Numbered from the stretch's first letter, positions 1 through 8,894 are shown. The stretch is 64,000 nt of DNA from Paenibacillus xylanivorans (GCF_001280595.1 NZ_LITU01000068.1:60055-124054); one strand, 5' to 3'. The notes: generated from the letters alone by a model not told the origin. Program-made: numbers and translations.

Positions 1-1035
1 AGCGGCTGTTTTGGCATAATCCAGCATCGGGATATGAACCGGCAGATCACACCAGAGGAACAGCCCTCCATCGGGATGGGTAAAGGTGATGGACTCACCC
101 ATATGCTCCTGCAATTTGTCAATCATCAAGGCAGACTTCCTGCGATAAATTTCACGGATACTGCTAATATGCTCTGCATAGTTATACTCAGTCATGAACT
201 TGTATGCCAGAATCTGCGGCAGCATGGCTGTATGTACATCCTCTCCCTGTTTGGCAACAACCATCTTCTGAAGAACCTCGGAAGGAGCCAGAACATAACC
301 AACACGCAGGCCAGCGGACAGAATCTTGGAGAAAGAGCCTACGTAAATAACCAGACCTTCATCATCCATCGATTTGATCGTAGCTACATCTTCTCCGCGA
401 AACCGAAGTTCTCCATATGGGTTATCTTCCAGAATCATGACACCATACTTCTTGGCAAGATCATAAATCGCCTTGCGCTTCTCCAAGCTTGTGGTAATGC
501 CTGTAGGGTTTTGGAAACTCGGAATCACATAGATCAGCTTTACATTCTGCTCGGTTTGCAGAGCATGCTCCAGCTTCCCGATATCCATACCGTCCGTCTC
601 CATCGGAACACCAACAAGGTTGGCGCCTGAAGCCCGGAAAGAGTTCAGTGAACCGATAAAGCTTGGGCTTTCACAAATAATCGTATCCCCTTCATTACAG
701 AATACTTTACAAGCGAGTTCAATTCCCTGCTGTGCTCCAGATACGATGAACAGTTCATCCGAGGCTTTGCCCGTGTCAAAGCCTGACTTCAGGTGTGTAG
801 TCAATGTATCCCGCAGCGGGGCATAGCCTTCGGTAATTCCGTATTGCAGTGCTGTTACCGGGTCCTGTTCCAAAATCGATTGGGTGAATGTCCGAATCGC
901 CTCAATAGGAAAAGTTTCCGGAGCGGGATTACCCGCAGAGAACGGAATTACATTTTGACCCGAAGAAGCCTTCAGGATCTCACGAATAATGGATGGCTGC
1001 AATGCAGCAATCCGGTTGGAAAATGAATAGTTCAT
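1..1035 (-). CDS. PLP-dependent aminotransferase, class I/II (partial, C-terminus outside window)
   Basis: The minus strand reads open from an ATG at 1035 to the window edge (345 codons, no stop reached). The N-terminus MNYSFSNRIAALQPSIIREI and the later segments SAGNPAPETFP, VSGAQQGIELACKVF, YVIPSFQNPTG and GSFSKILSAGLRVGY are typical of fold-type I aminotransferases of the LysN / 2-aminoadipate or aromatic aminotransferase group. The Lys of the SFSK motif would bind PLP. There is no N-terminal HTH, so this is not a MocR regulator. A GGGAGG ribosome binding site lies just upstream of the start. The amino donor cannot be told from sequence. Confidence 0.9.
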   Translation of the reverse strand, partial: MNYSFSNRIAALQPSIIREILKASSGQNVIPFSAGNPAPETFPIEAIRTFTQSILEQDPVTALQYGITEGYAPLRDTLTTHLKSGFDTGKASDELFIVSGAQQGIELACKVFCNEGDTIICESPSFIGSLNSFRASGANLVGVPMETDGMDIGKLEHALQTEQNVKLIYVIPSFQNPTGITTSLEKRKAIYDLAKKYGVMILEDNPYGELRFRGEDVATIKSMDDEGLVIYVGSFSKILSAGLRVGYVLAPSEVLQKMVVAKQGEDVHTAMLPQILAYKFMTEYNYAEHISSIREIYRRKSALMIDKLQEHMGESITFTHPDGGLFLWCDLPVHIPMLDYAKTAA

Positions 1036-1097
1036 CTTAGAATAATGCCTCCCGAATTCAAGTCTGACTCTTGTCTCTATAACCACAATTAGATTCT

Positions 1098-1126
1098 ATT
1101 ATACGAGTATTTGGCAGATTTCTAAA
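1098..1126 (-). promoter_or_regulatory. Sigma-A-type promoter of the aminotransferase gene
   Basis: On the minus strand TTTAGA (1121-1126) is followed after 17 bp by a perfect TATAAT (1098-1103). It lies about 65 bp upstream of the aminotransferase start. Confidence 0.55.
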
Positions 1127-1154
1127 CGGTCTCGTTAAAATTGGCAGAGAACAA

Positions 1155-1180
1155 CAAAAAGAGGCTGACATAAGCCGCCC
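1155..1180 (-). terminator. Weak candidate terminator of the oxidoreductase gene
   Basis: Downstream of the stop at 1212 the minus strand carries GGCT-6-AGCC (1163-1176) followed by TCTTTTTG. The stem is only 4-5 bp, so this is tentative. Confidence 0.35.
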
Positions 1181-1211
1181 CATGTTCTTATGGATTTCAC
1201 CTTCCTGCCAT

Positions 1212-2366
1212 CTATGATCGATGGACCAGATTGATTTCTGATAACCGTGTTGCCTTCACCAAATAAGTTGCCAGACCTGGGACCATCCGGGCCAAACCAG
1301 GATAGAATTTGTTCGTTTTGGCAAAAGCCAGCTTTTGAATTCTCCGTGCCCTCCAGAGCAGTCGCGTGAATTCGCGATTAGCTTCCTTCGAATATTCGTG
1401 CTGCCACTGCGTGAAGCTGATCTTCCCTTGAAGATATCTGTCAGTCCATTCAGCGCATAACAGAGCGGAACGAAGGGCAATGGACATTCCATCACCACAC
1501 AAGGGAGGTATCATTAGCATGGCATCACCAATATGAGGATATTGGGACCATGGTTCAGGAACATTGGATAGATGAAGTGGTGCAATCGAGACCTGTGTTC
1601 CTGGGACTGGGCTTCCCTCAACAAGCCTCGCCGCCAATCTTTCGTTGGTCAGGGATGCAGCCTGCAAAATATCCTTTACAGACTTACCGCTTCCCCGCAC
1701 CGTATCAAGTGTTAGCAATGCAGCGACATTTGCGATACCATCCTCAATCGACGAAATGCCGACATAGCCTCCCTTGCAAAAATACAACTCTACCCGTGGC
1801 GGAATGGTGATCCCACGATAGTGCGATTTAACACCAACATATGCTGTTTTATCCCGCAGCTGGGCTGACGAGGTCATCCCGCGCGGCTTTTTGGAGCCAT
1901 GGGCTCCAATAACGGTTTTGGCTCTATACTTAATCCGGTCATTTCCTTGTTTGGCTTCGACTACATAGCTGAGATCATCTAACTGCTGAATGTTGGTTAT
2001 CGTTGCTCTCGTAACGATTTCAACGCCTGCGGCTGTGGCCTGCTCGTGTAAAATCCGATCCAGCTCATATCGGCTAATGCCATAGGCCAATCCCGGCAAA
2101 GGCGCCTCGATCTCCCCGCCCTGAGGCATAATGATCTTGGCATGATCCATGGTACTTGGTTTTACCTCTTGATCACCAAGGTGGATACCCAGATAATCCA
2201 GCATCTCCTTTGTCTCAGGCGACATAAATTCACCGCATGTTTTGTGACGTGGAAACTCCTGCCGATCCAGGAGTAGTGTCCGATGCCCTTGCTTGGCAAG
2301 CTGCATCGCAAAGGTACTGCCGGCAATACCCGCTCCGATGACTATGGCATCTATTGGTTTAGACAC
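1212..2366 (-). CDS. FAD-dependent oxidoreductase, geranylgeranyl-reductase-like
   Basis: A Rossmann FAD-binding motif GAGIAGSTFAMQLAKQG starts about 12 residues from the N-terminus. It is followed by LLLDRQEFPRHKTCGEFMSP, the conserved region of the geranylgeranyl reductase / halogenase-like flavoprotein superfamily, and by the second FAD motif IGDAMLMIPPLCGDGMSIAL near residue 285. An upstream ATG at 2387 is possible, but the GTG at 2366 is preceded by AAAGGCGG at good spacing and puts the FAD motif at the usual distance from the start, so I chose GTG. The gene lies 56 bp downstream of the methyltransferase at 2423-3148 on the same strand. This pair commonly accompanies bacterial type III polyketide synthase genes, but no synthase is visible here. 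The substrate is unknown. Confidence 0.85.
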   Translation of the reverse strand: MSKPIDAIVIGAGIAGSTFAMQLAKQGHRTLLLDRQEFPRHKTCGEFMSPETKEMLDYLGIHLGDQEVKPSTMDHAKIIMPQGGEIEAPLPGLAYGISRYELDRILHEQATAAGVEIVTRATITNIQQLDDLSYVVEAKQGNDRIKYRAKTVIGAHGSKKPRGMTSSAQLRDKTAYVGVKSHYRGITIPPRVELYFCKGGYVGISSIEDGIANVAALLTLDTVRGSGKSVKDILQAASLTNERLAARLVEGSPVPGTQVSIAPLHLSNVPEPWSQYPHIGDAMLMIPPLCGDGMSIALRSALLCAEWTDRYLQGKISFTQWQHEYSKEANREFTRLLWRARRIQKLAFAKTNKFYPGLARMVPGLATYLVKATRLSEINLVHRS

Positions 2367-2422
2367 GTAAGAACACCCGCCTTTCATTGTCCACTATGAT
2401 AACAGCCTATTGATGTAACGAG

Positions 2423-3148
2423 CTATGATAGTGTCCCAACATGGGGAATCACAACGGAATAGCGGAATAAAGGCTTCCATTCATAAGTCATCGTGTCATG
2501 ATTCAACTGCTGTTTCAAATCCCGCCAATCCTTTCCCGTGAAGCCTTTTGCAACAGACAGCGGTCCATCATGACGAATATACCGATTGCGTGAGATCATT
2601 CGAGTGGTAATCCAGACGGCCGCATAAGATACAGGATGCCGATGGATATCGTTAATGACAACGCCATATTTGGAGGCACGCAGCATATGAGAGACCATAT
2701 CAATCAGTTGCTTTCCCTCGAAATGATGGACAAATTGCGAGCCGGTCACGATGTCTGCTGAGGCATCTGGCAATTCCCTGACATCGATACGCCGAACCTT
2801 GATTCTGGGTTCATTTCGGAAGAGATTTCTCGCTTCCTCACATGCCTCCTCTGTCAGGTCGACCAGAGTAATCTCAAGCTTAATTCCTTTTTGCTCCGCC
2901 CAATGCAATAGCTTCTGGTTTACATCCCCTGAACCTGCTCCCACATCAAGAAGAGTCAGCGTAGAAGGACTCCCAATCGCTCTCCATAACTTCTCCACCC
3001 CTGCACGGGTTGGACCGGGAGCAGCGAATATTTTGTTCAGCCGTCTCAAATGTTTGAGCGCTTCGCTCAATTCTTTTCCACCCGTGGAGAAATCGTCCAT
3101 CAACTCGTCTTCCCTTGCCCGTACGGATAGTGTTCTAAAGAAGGACAT
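2423..3148 (-). CDS. SAM-dependent methyltransferase (class I)
   Basis: The protein has 241 residues. The SAM-binding motif I LLDVGAGSGDVNQKLL is near residues 67-82, followed by an acidic post-motif (ITLVDLTEEA) and VTGSQFVHHF as motif IV/V. The N-terminal segment MDDFSTGGKELSEALKHLRRLN matches the family often found beside type III polyketide synthases and FAD oxidoreductases. The start is well placed behind AAAGGAGCG. It is the first gene of a two-gene unit with the FAD oxidoreductase. Likely job: methylation of a small lipid or quinone-like metabolite that the partner enzyme reduces or oxidises; this is inferred from context only. Confidence 0.85.
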   Translation of the reverse strand: MSFFRTLSVRAREDELMDDFSTGGKELSEALKHLRRLNKIFAAPGPTRAGVEKLWRAIGSPSTLTLLDVGAGSGDVNQKLLHWAEQKGIKLEITLVDLTEEACEEARNLFRNEPRIKVRRIDVRELPDASADIVTGSQFVHHFEGKQLIDMVSHMLRASKYGVVINDIHRHPVSYAAVWITTRMISRNRYIRHDGPLSVAKGFTGKDWRDLKQQLNHDTMTYEWKPLFRYSVVIPHVGTLS

Positions 3149-3334
3149 GATTCCGCTCCTTTACAGCTATTTATTGTGAGTGATTCTATCCAATTAACAA
3201 TTATCCCCTCTAACGAAGCCTTACAATCGTAAGAGCGGAGATATGTTATTTTACGAAGATATCCCAGATCTCAGAATCCTTAATTCAATGACACTCTAGA
3301 ATGAACAACCCCAAGGCTGTATCACTGGATAAAA

Positions 3335-3363
3335 ATATAAACAAGTCGCCAAAATTGGCGACC
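3335..3363 (-). terminator. Terminator of the germination operon
   Basis: GTCGCCA (3345-3351) pairs with TGGCGAC (3356-3362). On the minus strand the hairpin is followed by TTGTTTATATTTTT, 15 bp after the gerC-type stop. Confidence 0.7.
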
Positions 3364-3376
3364 TCATGGGTTAGAG

Positions 3377-4471
3377 TTATTTCTTGATCATTTGTCCCTG
3401 ATTCTCATTATCGTTGGCACTTTCTTTAAAATAGATTTCGTTCAGAATGTTGACACGAACGTTAATCTTCTGCTCCAGCTTCGGAAACCACTTGGTTTTC
3501 CATTTCTTTAAATTTTCCTCCGTCAGTTGGGGTCGAAATATCATCCCTATGCCGAGTACATCCGATTTTAAGGATTGAATCTTTCTCACGGTTCTATTGA
3601 ATTGTTGGCTCAACTGCTCCTGCATTTCTTTTTCAATTACTCCATTGCCTTTTCCTTCAGGGCTTTCCGTAATGACCACATCAAGAACAACATTCGTCTG
3701 AATAGACGGGCCTTTCTCCGACCACTGGGTCTGATGTTTAATATGCGCGTCCTGAATAAGAACACTTGTGTTCTGTGCCACTTCAATCGTTCCCCCCGAA
3801 TATTTCCCTTTGAACAAATTAAACAAAAGCGTCTCTTCCTTACTCAGCGTTCCTACCATGCGGTCATCCCGCATGACAGCCGTGCCTTTGAAGGTAAACA
3901 AGGTTCGCTCGCCGTTTTTGAGCATGGGAATGGCCATGTCTTCCGTATATGAGTTTTGGTTTTGATAAGCTTCCCATATTCGAACAATAGATTGATTGGG
4001 CGTCCATCCGGCATCCTGGCTAAAAAAGTCGTAGGAAGAAATTTCAGGTGTTGGTGAGATCTGATGATACATCGTCTTCTCAAAATCACCATCAATTACC
4101 CCTACCAAGCCTTTGATCGATATATCGTTCGCTCTTACAGCAAAATTGATGATGTTAACAATCCCCTGCTCTGCGACCTGTCTGTCGATTAACAACAACC
4201 TTAGATGTACCAATTCGATGCTTTTTTCAGAATCGGTTCGTATCAAATCGATAGCTTTACTGATGGATTTCGACTCTTTTTCAAGAATTTGGGTCCTACC
4301 TGACGCATCCGGTATTTGGAGAATGACCTTGTATTTTTCAGTACTGCCTTTACCCACTCCCATGACAACAGGAAGATATTGTTTATTAATATCCTTTGTA
4401 TCCCAACATCCTGGAAGCAACAAGAGCATAGCTAGGGTTACAAACCATGTCTTTGCACTACGCATGTTCAT
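3377..4471 (-). CDS. Spore germination receptor C subunit (Ger(x)C family lipoprotein)
   Basis: The lipoprotein signal MNMRSAKTWFVTLAMLLLLP is followed by the lipobox LPGC, with Cys22 as the expected lipidation site. GCWDTKDINKQYLPVVMGVG is the hallmark opening of GerC-family proteins, and the length (364 residues) is normal. An ATG 24 bp further upstream exists, but the ATG at 4471 overlaps the upstream stop as ATGA, has GAAGGTGGG in front, and gives a clean signal peptide. It forms the outer-face lipoprotein of a GerA-type nutrient receptor in the spore inner membrane, together with the two upstream gene products. Confidence 0.92.
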   Translation of the reverse strand: MNMRSAKTWFVTLAMLLLLPGCWDTKDINKQYLPVVMGVGKGSTEKYKVILQIPDASGRTQILEKESKSISKAIDLIRTDSEKSIELVHLRLLLIDRQVAEQGIVNIINFAVRANDISIKGLVGVIDGDFEKTMYHQISPTPEISSYDFFSQDAGWTPNQSIVRIWEAYQNQNSYTEDMAIPMLKNGERTLFTFKGTAVMRDDRMVGTLSKEETLLFNLFKGKYSGGTIEVAQNTSVLIQDAHIKHQTQWSEKGPSIQTNVVLDVVITESPEGKGNGVIEKEMQEQLSQQFNRTVRKIQSLKSDVLGIGMIFRPQLTEENLKKWKTKWFPKLEQKINVRVNILNEIYFKESANDNENQGQMIKK

Positions 4472-5538
4472 GTACCCACCTTCTTCCGCTGCCATTGCGC
4501 CGCCAGGAATACAATGATCGGAAAACCTAAAACGCTATAAACGCAAAAGTAAGAATTCAGATACAGGTATGAATTCAATGCGTTCATATCCGGTATCCAC
4601 AGACTAATCAGGTACAAGGAGACGCACGCTAGGGAGAGAATCCATAGTCTGTTGATCTTCGGCATAAATAGCTGTTGCAGTATGAATACCAGAATCCAGA
4701 GTAAAACGGAAACCTTCAAAACACCCAACGCACTGGAGGCCACCACGTAAAAGCTGGGGAGCCAATCAAATACAACCCATTCCAGATCAATGGTATCCGA
4801 CGCCATAAGCATGGGATATTGCAAATGGACTACCGTTTCCTGTCCAAATACAAGAAGCGGAACATACACAGACCCCAAAGCGAATACAAAAATGACACCG
4901 ACGGCAGCAGCAGCCTTACCAAAGCTAATGCGTTGCTTCGAGGGAATCATGCCCAGGAACAGGAATCCAGCTGAAATGACCGTACATACATAGAAGTCAG
5001 AATTAGAAAAAAATGTCATCTCGCTATCCCAAATCGGAAAAATATAGCTAATCCTAAAATTTTGGATACTGATTAGCATAGAAAAAAAGATGAATGGCAT
5101 CAAAAGGATACACAATCCTATGCTCGCCCGGATGATTACATTAAGTCCCTTCCAAACGGCATAGAAACATATCACGATGAATAGAGCCCCTGTCGCTGCT
5201 GGCGGTGTTCTCTGTAACAGTACAGCTTTAATTTCACCCGCCTGGAAATACATAAGCAAAAACAACTCGATATATAGAAAGATGAGCAAAGGCAAAACGA
5301 TTAGCCTCGTTCCCCAATTACCCAGTGAATCTTTACAGATGTCTACCACTGTTCTTCCTGGGAACTGGGACAATGCTTTCAAGTAGAGCCACAGAACCAG
5401 CAGCTCAGCCAGAAAAAGGATTGTAATGGGAATCCAGTGCCCTTTTGAAGTCGCAGAGATGATGCGTTCGGGGAAGATAGCAAAGATCGAAGCGAGATGA
5501 AGCAGAACAAACAGAGTCAAAATCTGAGCTTTATTCAT
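4468..5538 (-). CDS. Spore germination receptor B subunit (GerAB/endospore permease family)
   Basis: The 356-residue protein is almost entirely hydrophobic, with about ten predicted membrane segments, starting MNKAQILTLFVLLHLASIFA and containing PERIISAT. It belongs to the GerAB branch of the amino acid/polyamine permease superfamily, which forms the nutrient-sensing membrane subunit of germination receptors. The start overlaps the end of the upstream A-subunit gene by 8 bp and the stop overlaps the C-subunit start, which is typical translational coupling. The nutrient recognised cannot be predicted. Confidence 0.92.
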   Translation of the reverse strand: MNKAQILTLFVLLHLASIFAIFPERIISATSKGHWIPITILFLAELLVLWLYLKALSQFPGRTVVDICKDSLGNWGTRLIVLPLLIFLYIELFLLMYFQAGEIKAVLLQRTPPAATGALFIVICFYAVWKGLNVIIRASIGLCILLMPFIFFSMLISIQNFRISYIFPIWDSEMTFFSNSDFYVCTVISAGFLFLGMIPSKQRISFGKAAAAVGVIFVFALGSVYVPLLVFGQETVVHLQYPMLMASDTIDLEWVVFDWLPSFYVVASSALGVLKVSVLLWILVFILQQLFMPKINRLWILSLACVSLYLISLWIPDMNALNSYLYLNSYFCVYSVLGFPIIVFLAAQWQRKKVGT

Positions 5539-6877
5539 CTGAAGCTTTTCCTTTCACACTTAAACTTAAGTAAGGAACGGAGCAAGTGCTCAACGAGGCA
5601 AAATACAAGATAATCCAAATCATTGCCGCCTCAAGACCCCATATCCCAAAAAAGGAACTGATGAGCATGACAATGTATTTATACATTCGTATACCCGTCG
5701 TATTCATGTAACCTGCCAGCACAAAATTAGCAATCGCAGAGGCAACAAGGATAATAATCAATAGATTACTGACAAGTTTAGCCTGAACAATCGCTTGTCC
5801 TAACAGAATACCGCCAATCATCGTTATCGTAGGACCAATGTTTTTGGGAAGTCGAATCGTAGCCTCAATAATCATCTCCAGCAGCAGCATAACCAGGAGC
5901 ATTTCGATCAACGAAGGATACGGAACCCCTTCTCTGCTCTTGGCTACCGTTATGGCGAGTTGTATTCGCAACAATTCCGGATTCACCGAATTCAGCACAA
6001 TATATAGACCTGGAAGCATGACAGCCAAAAGTGCGCCAATCGCCCGTACGGTTCGTAAAAACACCTGAAACAGATATGGATAGTTAACGTCCAGCGTTGT
6101 TGACCACAAATCCGTTATGATCACCGGGAAAGCAAAAGCAAACGAAAACTGGTCAATCAATATGACCACTTTTCCGTTCATCAAATTCTGTACCATCTCT
6201 CCTGGCAACTCCGAAGAGACGTACGTTGGTGTTAATGAGAATTTCGGATGCCCCAATATACTCATCAGGTCCCTTACCGTAGTCAATTCCTTGTCCTTAT
6301 TTTGATCCAGCTTATCCCGGATAGACGCAATGACCTTAGCTTGAGCAACACCCTCCAGGTATACCATGGCAATTTTCTTGGTAGACCGCGTTCCTGTTTC
6401 TCGTCGTTCAATAACCAAATCATCGGAGATCATCTTTTTCCGCAGCAAACCGATGTTTTTATTAATATCTTCTGTAAAAGCATCGTACGCAGATTGAAGG
6501 GGATTCTCACTCTCCGGTGCACTGACAGATCGCGAAATGTCAGTATGCTCCGGTTCCATGACAGCTGCCATTCCTTCTGTGCTGAACAGAACAAGCTTTC
6601 CATGCAAAATATGGTCGGATATCTCATCCATTGACATGGAGGCCTCTTCTTCAAACGGACTGAACATATTTTGAAATGATCCGTTCTCATTGCCACTCGC
6701 CGCCTGGTTAATTGCAGACAAAGTTGTCGGAAAATCGACAAGGGTCTCCATGTAATACGCTCTGAATTCCTGATCGGCGATAACCACGTTCTTGCTTAAG
6801 AAATCCGAGCTCTTTTTGAAATGTTCAGAGAGTTGCTTTTCTATATCGTGAAGATCTTGTTCATGGATTCGCTGCAA
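5531..6877 (-). CDS. Spore germination receptor A subunit (GerA family)
   Basis: Residues 1-240 form the soluble N-terminal domain, including MVYLEGVAQAKVIASIRDKL. About five membrane segments follow, including the conserved PGLYIVLNSVNPELLRIQLA region near residue 300. The length is 448 residues, slightly shorter than many GerA proteins. The start is TTG at 6877, preceded by AGAGGTGG seven bases upstream; no ATG is available that keeps the conserved N-terminal region. It is the first gene of a tight A-B-C operon ending in a terminator at 3335-3363. The operon acts in the spore inner membrane to trigger germination, and its promoter looks forespore-specific. Confidence 0.93.
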   Translation of the reverse strand: MQRIHEQDLHDIEKQLSEHFKKSSDFLSKNVVIADQEFRAYYMETLVDFPTTLSAINQAASGNENGSFQNMFSPFEEEASMSMDEISDHILHGKLVLFSTEGMAAVMEPEHTDISRSVSAPESENPLQSAYDAFTEDINKNIGLLRKKMISDDLVIERRETGTRSTKKIAMVYLEGVAQAKVIASIRDKLDQNKDKELTTVRDLMSILGHPKFSLTPTYVSSELPGEMVQNLMNGKVVILIDQFSFAFAFPVIITDLWSTTLDVNYPYLFQVFLRTVRAIGALLAVMLPGLYIVLNSVNPELLRIQLAITVAKSREGVPYPSLIEMLLVMLLLEMIIEATIRLPKNIGPTITMIGGILLGQAIVQAKLVSNLLIIILVASAIANFVLAGYMNTTGIRMYKYIVMLISSFFGIWGLEAAMIWIILYFASLSTCSVPYLSLSVKGKASDE

Positions 6878-6898
6878 ATTTTACCACCTCTTTTGAAG

Positions 6899-6928
6899 TA
6901 GTATGTCGTTCAGAAAAAAGTTTATTCA
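6899..6928 (-). promoter_or_regulatory. Sigma-G-like (forespore) promoter of the germination operon
   Basis: On the minus strand TGAATA (6923-6928) is followed after 17 bp by CATACTA (6899-6905). These match the sigma-G consensus TGMATA / CATnnTA. It sits right upstream of the A-subunit ribosome binding site, giving a short leader. Sigma-G control is established for gerA operons in Bacillus. Confidence 0.65.
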
Positions 6929-6966
6929 GAAAGGCACCTTGATTTATGCAGTAGTCAGAAAGGCTT

Positions 6967-6995
6967 TTGTACTGGAAACCAAAATTTAATATAAT
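6967..6995 (+). promoter_or_regulatory. Promoter of the marR-type gene
   Basis: TTGTAC (6967-6972) and TATAAT (6990-6995) are spaced by 17 bp. A half-site GGAAAC (6974-6979) in the spacer resembles the repeats near the downstream exporter gene, which would fit autoregulation. Confidence 0.55.
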
Positions 6996-7028
6996 GTTAT
7001 AATGCACCAACGGGTGGGAGGATAAGAT

Positions 7029-7502
7029 ATGAACAAAGAAGAACAGGTCTCAGTGGGTTTCAGGGACTTATATAACAAGATCGTTCGGCTTAATAAGGAT
7101 AAGATGGAAGACAGTCTTAAGGGTTATAAGCCCTCTGAAGTGCATTGCATCGAATACATTGAAAAAAATGTAGATTCCAATGTGACTAGACTTGCGGAGT
7201 CCTTTTATATGACTCGCGGTGCCATAAGTAAATTAACAAAGAAGCTCATACAAAAAGACCTTATCGAAAGCTACCAGAAGTCGGATAACAAGAAAGAAAT
7301 CTATTTTAGGTTGACGGAGCAAGGGAAAGCCATTTATCAAATCCATGAGGATCTACACAGCGAGTTTCAACAGCGAGATAAAGCCGTGTTTGAGCAGGTA
7401 ACCGAGGAACAATTCGACACTATGCTTAAATTCGTGGACAAGTATAATCGGCATTTGGATGCAGAGATCAAGAAATTGGGTGTAGATATCAAGTCGGAAT
7501 AA
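7029..7502 (+). CDS. MarR family transcriptional regulator
   Basis: A 157-residue winged-helix protein. The recognition region TRLAESFYMTRGAISKLTKKLIQKD (about residues 55-80) and the wing KSDNKKEIYFRLTEQGKAIY are classic MarR features. A GGGAGGAT ribosome binding site precedes the ATG. It is co-oriented with the MFS exporter at 7659 but separated from it by a hairpin terminator and a new promoter. The exporter promoter carries candidate operators, so a local repressor role relieved by a drug-like ligand is likely. The ligand is unknown. Confidence 0.9.
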   Translation: MNKEEQVSVGFRDLYNKIVRLNKDKMEDSLKGYKPSEVHCIEYIEKNVDSNVTRLAESFYMTRGAISKLTKKLIQKDLIESYQKSDNKKEIYFRLTEQGKAIYQIHEDLHSEFQQRDKAVFEQVTEEQFDTMLKFVDKYNRHLDAEIKKLGVDIKSE

Positions 7503-7528
7503 ATCTGAATAATGAAAGTAAAACTAAT

Positions 7529-7566
7529 AGCAGCCGGACTCTGTGGAGAGAAGGCTGCCTTTTTTA
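7529..7566 (+). terminator. Terminator of the marR-type gene
   Basis: GCAGCC (7530-7535) pairs with GGCTGC (7553-7558), with an inner CTC/GAG stem, followed by CTTTTTTAT. Confidence 0.65.
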
Positions 7567-7579
7567 TCGTTATTTTTTT

Positions 7580-7629
7580 GTTGACAAGGAAACAAAGTAG
7601 AGATACGATGATAATGTTTCCAAGGAAAT
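7580..7629 (+). promoter_or_regulatory. Exporter promoter with two candidate MarR operators
   Basis: TTGACA (7581-7586), 17 bp, TACGAT (7604-7609). Two related sites overlap it: GTTGACAAGGAAAC (7580-7593) and GTTTCCAAGGAAAT (7616-7629). They share 11 of 14 bases, and the second contains the inverted arms TTTCC/GGAAA. One covers the -35 box and the other lies at the start of the transcript, a layout suited to repression. Confidence 0.55.
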
Positions 7630-7658
7630 AAAACCACGGATTTTGAGGGGAGAATTTA

Positions 7659-8894
7659 ATGTTCAAATTACGATCAACCCATAAAGAAAACGCAGAACAA
7701 ACCATAGACAAACATGCTTTACTATTTGGTCTTATCTCTGTATTTCTTTGCGGAATAGGTTTCAGTATCATAGCACCTGTCGTCCCATTCTTAGTACATC
7801 CTTATATAAGCAGTCCGGGTGAGCAAGCGATCGTTGTTACGCTGTTGACCTCTGTTTATGCCTTCTGCGTGTTTTTTGCGGCCCCCGTACTTGGTGCTCT
7901 GAGCGACAAATATGGCCGTCGTCCATTGCTCTTGGTATGTCTTTTGGGTTCTGCAATCGGGTACTTGGTTTTTGGCATAGGAGGTGCTCTATGGGTACTA
8001 TTTGCGGGACGCATCATTGAGGGGATAACAGGCGGGAGCATAGGTACGATCTTCGCATATTTTGCAGATATCATTCCTCCAGAACAGAGAACCAAATACT
8101 TTGGATGGGTGAGCGCAGTTGTAGGTGTAGGCACCGTTATTGGTCCGACTGTAGGCGGATTACTGGCGAAGATTGATTATTCCGCACCCATGTATTTTGG
8201 AGCAGTCATCACTTTAGTGAATGTTATATATGGATTCTTTTTTATGCCTGAGAGCCTTGACAAGAAAAATAGATTAAAAGAAATTACTTTTGTAAGACTT
8301 AATCCATTCATACAGCTTGCAAACCTGCTTTCCATGAAAAATTTAAACAGGCTACTCATCTCAGCGTTCTTACTTTGGATACCCAACGGATCATTACAGG
8401 CCGTTTTTTCTCAATTTACAATAGATACTTTCAGTTGGAAGCCCGCACTAATTGGACTTATGTTCTCGATTATGGGTGTCCAGGACATCATCTCACAAGG
8501 GTTCATCATGCCAAAGCTGCTGAGAAAACGTAGTGATAAACAAATAGCCATTCTTGGAATGATTGCAGAGATTATAGGTTACAGTCTTATTGCGCTATCT
8601 ACTTTGTTCTCCTTCTATCCTCTTTTTATCGCTGGCATGTTTATATTTGGTTTTGGCGATTCAATCTTCGGGCCTTCATTCAACGGGATGCTCTCGAAGT
8701 CCGTTGATTCCAGTGAACAAGGAAGGGTTCAAGGAGGTAGCCAATCCATTCAGGCTTTAGCAAGAATGATTGGTCCTCTCATTGGAGGTCAAATCTATGT
8801 ATCACTTGGTCATGCCGCACCCGCTGTCATGGGTGTGATCCTTATAGCAGCAGCAATACCTGTTTTGTATAAAAGAACGCTTGTAAATATTTAA
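7659..8894 (+). CDS. MFS multidrug/tetracycline-type efflux transporter
   Basis: A 411-residue integral membrane protein with about twelve predicted membrane segments. Motif A, GALSDKYGRRPLLL, falls in the loop between segments 2 and 3 (about residues 74-87), and VGTVIGPTVGGLLAK resembles the antiporter motif C of 12-TM drug/H+ exporters. The start follows GAGGGGAGAATTTA. The MarR regulator upstream and the putative operators in its promoter suggest inducible export of a toxic compound. The substrate cannot be assigned. Confidence 0.88.
   Translation: MFKLRSTHKENAEQTIDKHALLFGLISVFLCGIGFSIIAPVVPFLVHPYISSPGEQAIVVTLLTSVYAFCVFFAAPVLGALSDKYGRRPLLLVCLLGSAIGYLVFGIGGALWVLFAGRIIEGITGGSIGTIFAYFADIIPPEQRTKYFGWVSAVVGVGTVIGPTVGGLLAKIDYSAPMYFGAVITLVNVIYGFFFMPESLDKKNRLKEITFVRLNPFIQLANLLSMKNLNRLLISAFLLWIPNGSLQAVFSQFTIDTFSWKPALIGLMFSIMGVQDIISQGFIMPKLLRKRSDKQIAILGMIAEIIGYSLIALSTLFSFYPLFIAGMFIFGFGDSIFGPSFNGMLSKSVDSSEQGRVQGGSQSIQALARMIGPLIGGQIYVSLGHAAPAVMGVILIAAAIPVLYKRTLVNI

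Noticed and set aside
34-1026. Three plus-strand open frames at the left edge
   Set aside because: They lie over the continuous minus-strand aminotransferase, which has recognisable family motifs; the plus frames have none.
6248-6741. Open frames inside the germination A-subunit gene on both strands
   Set aside because: Shadow frames over a clear GerA coding sequence.
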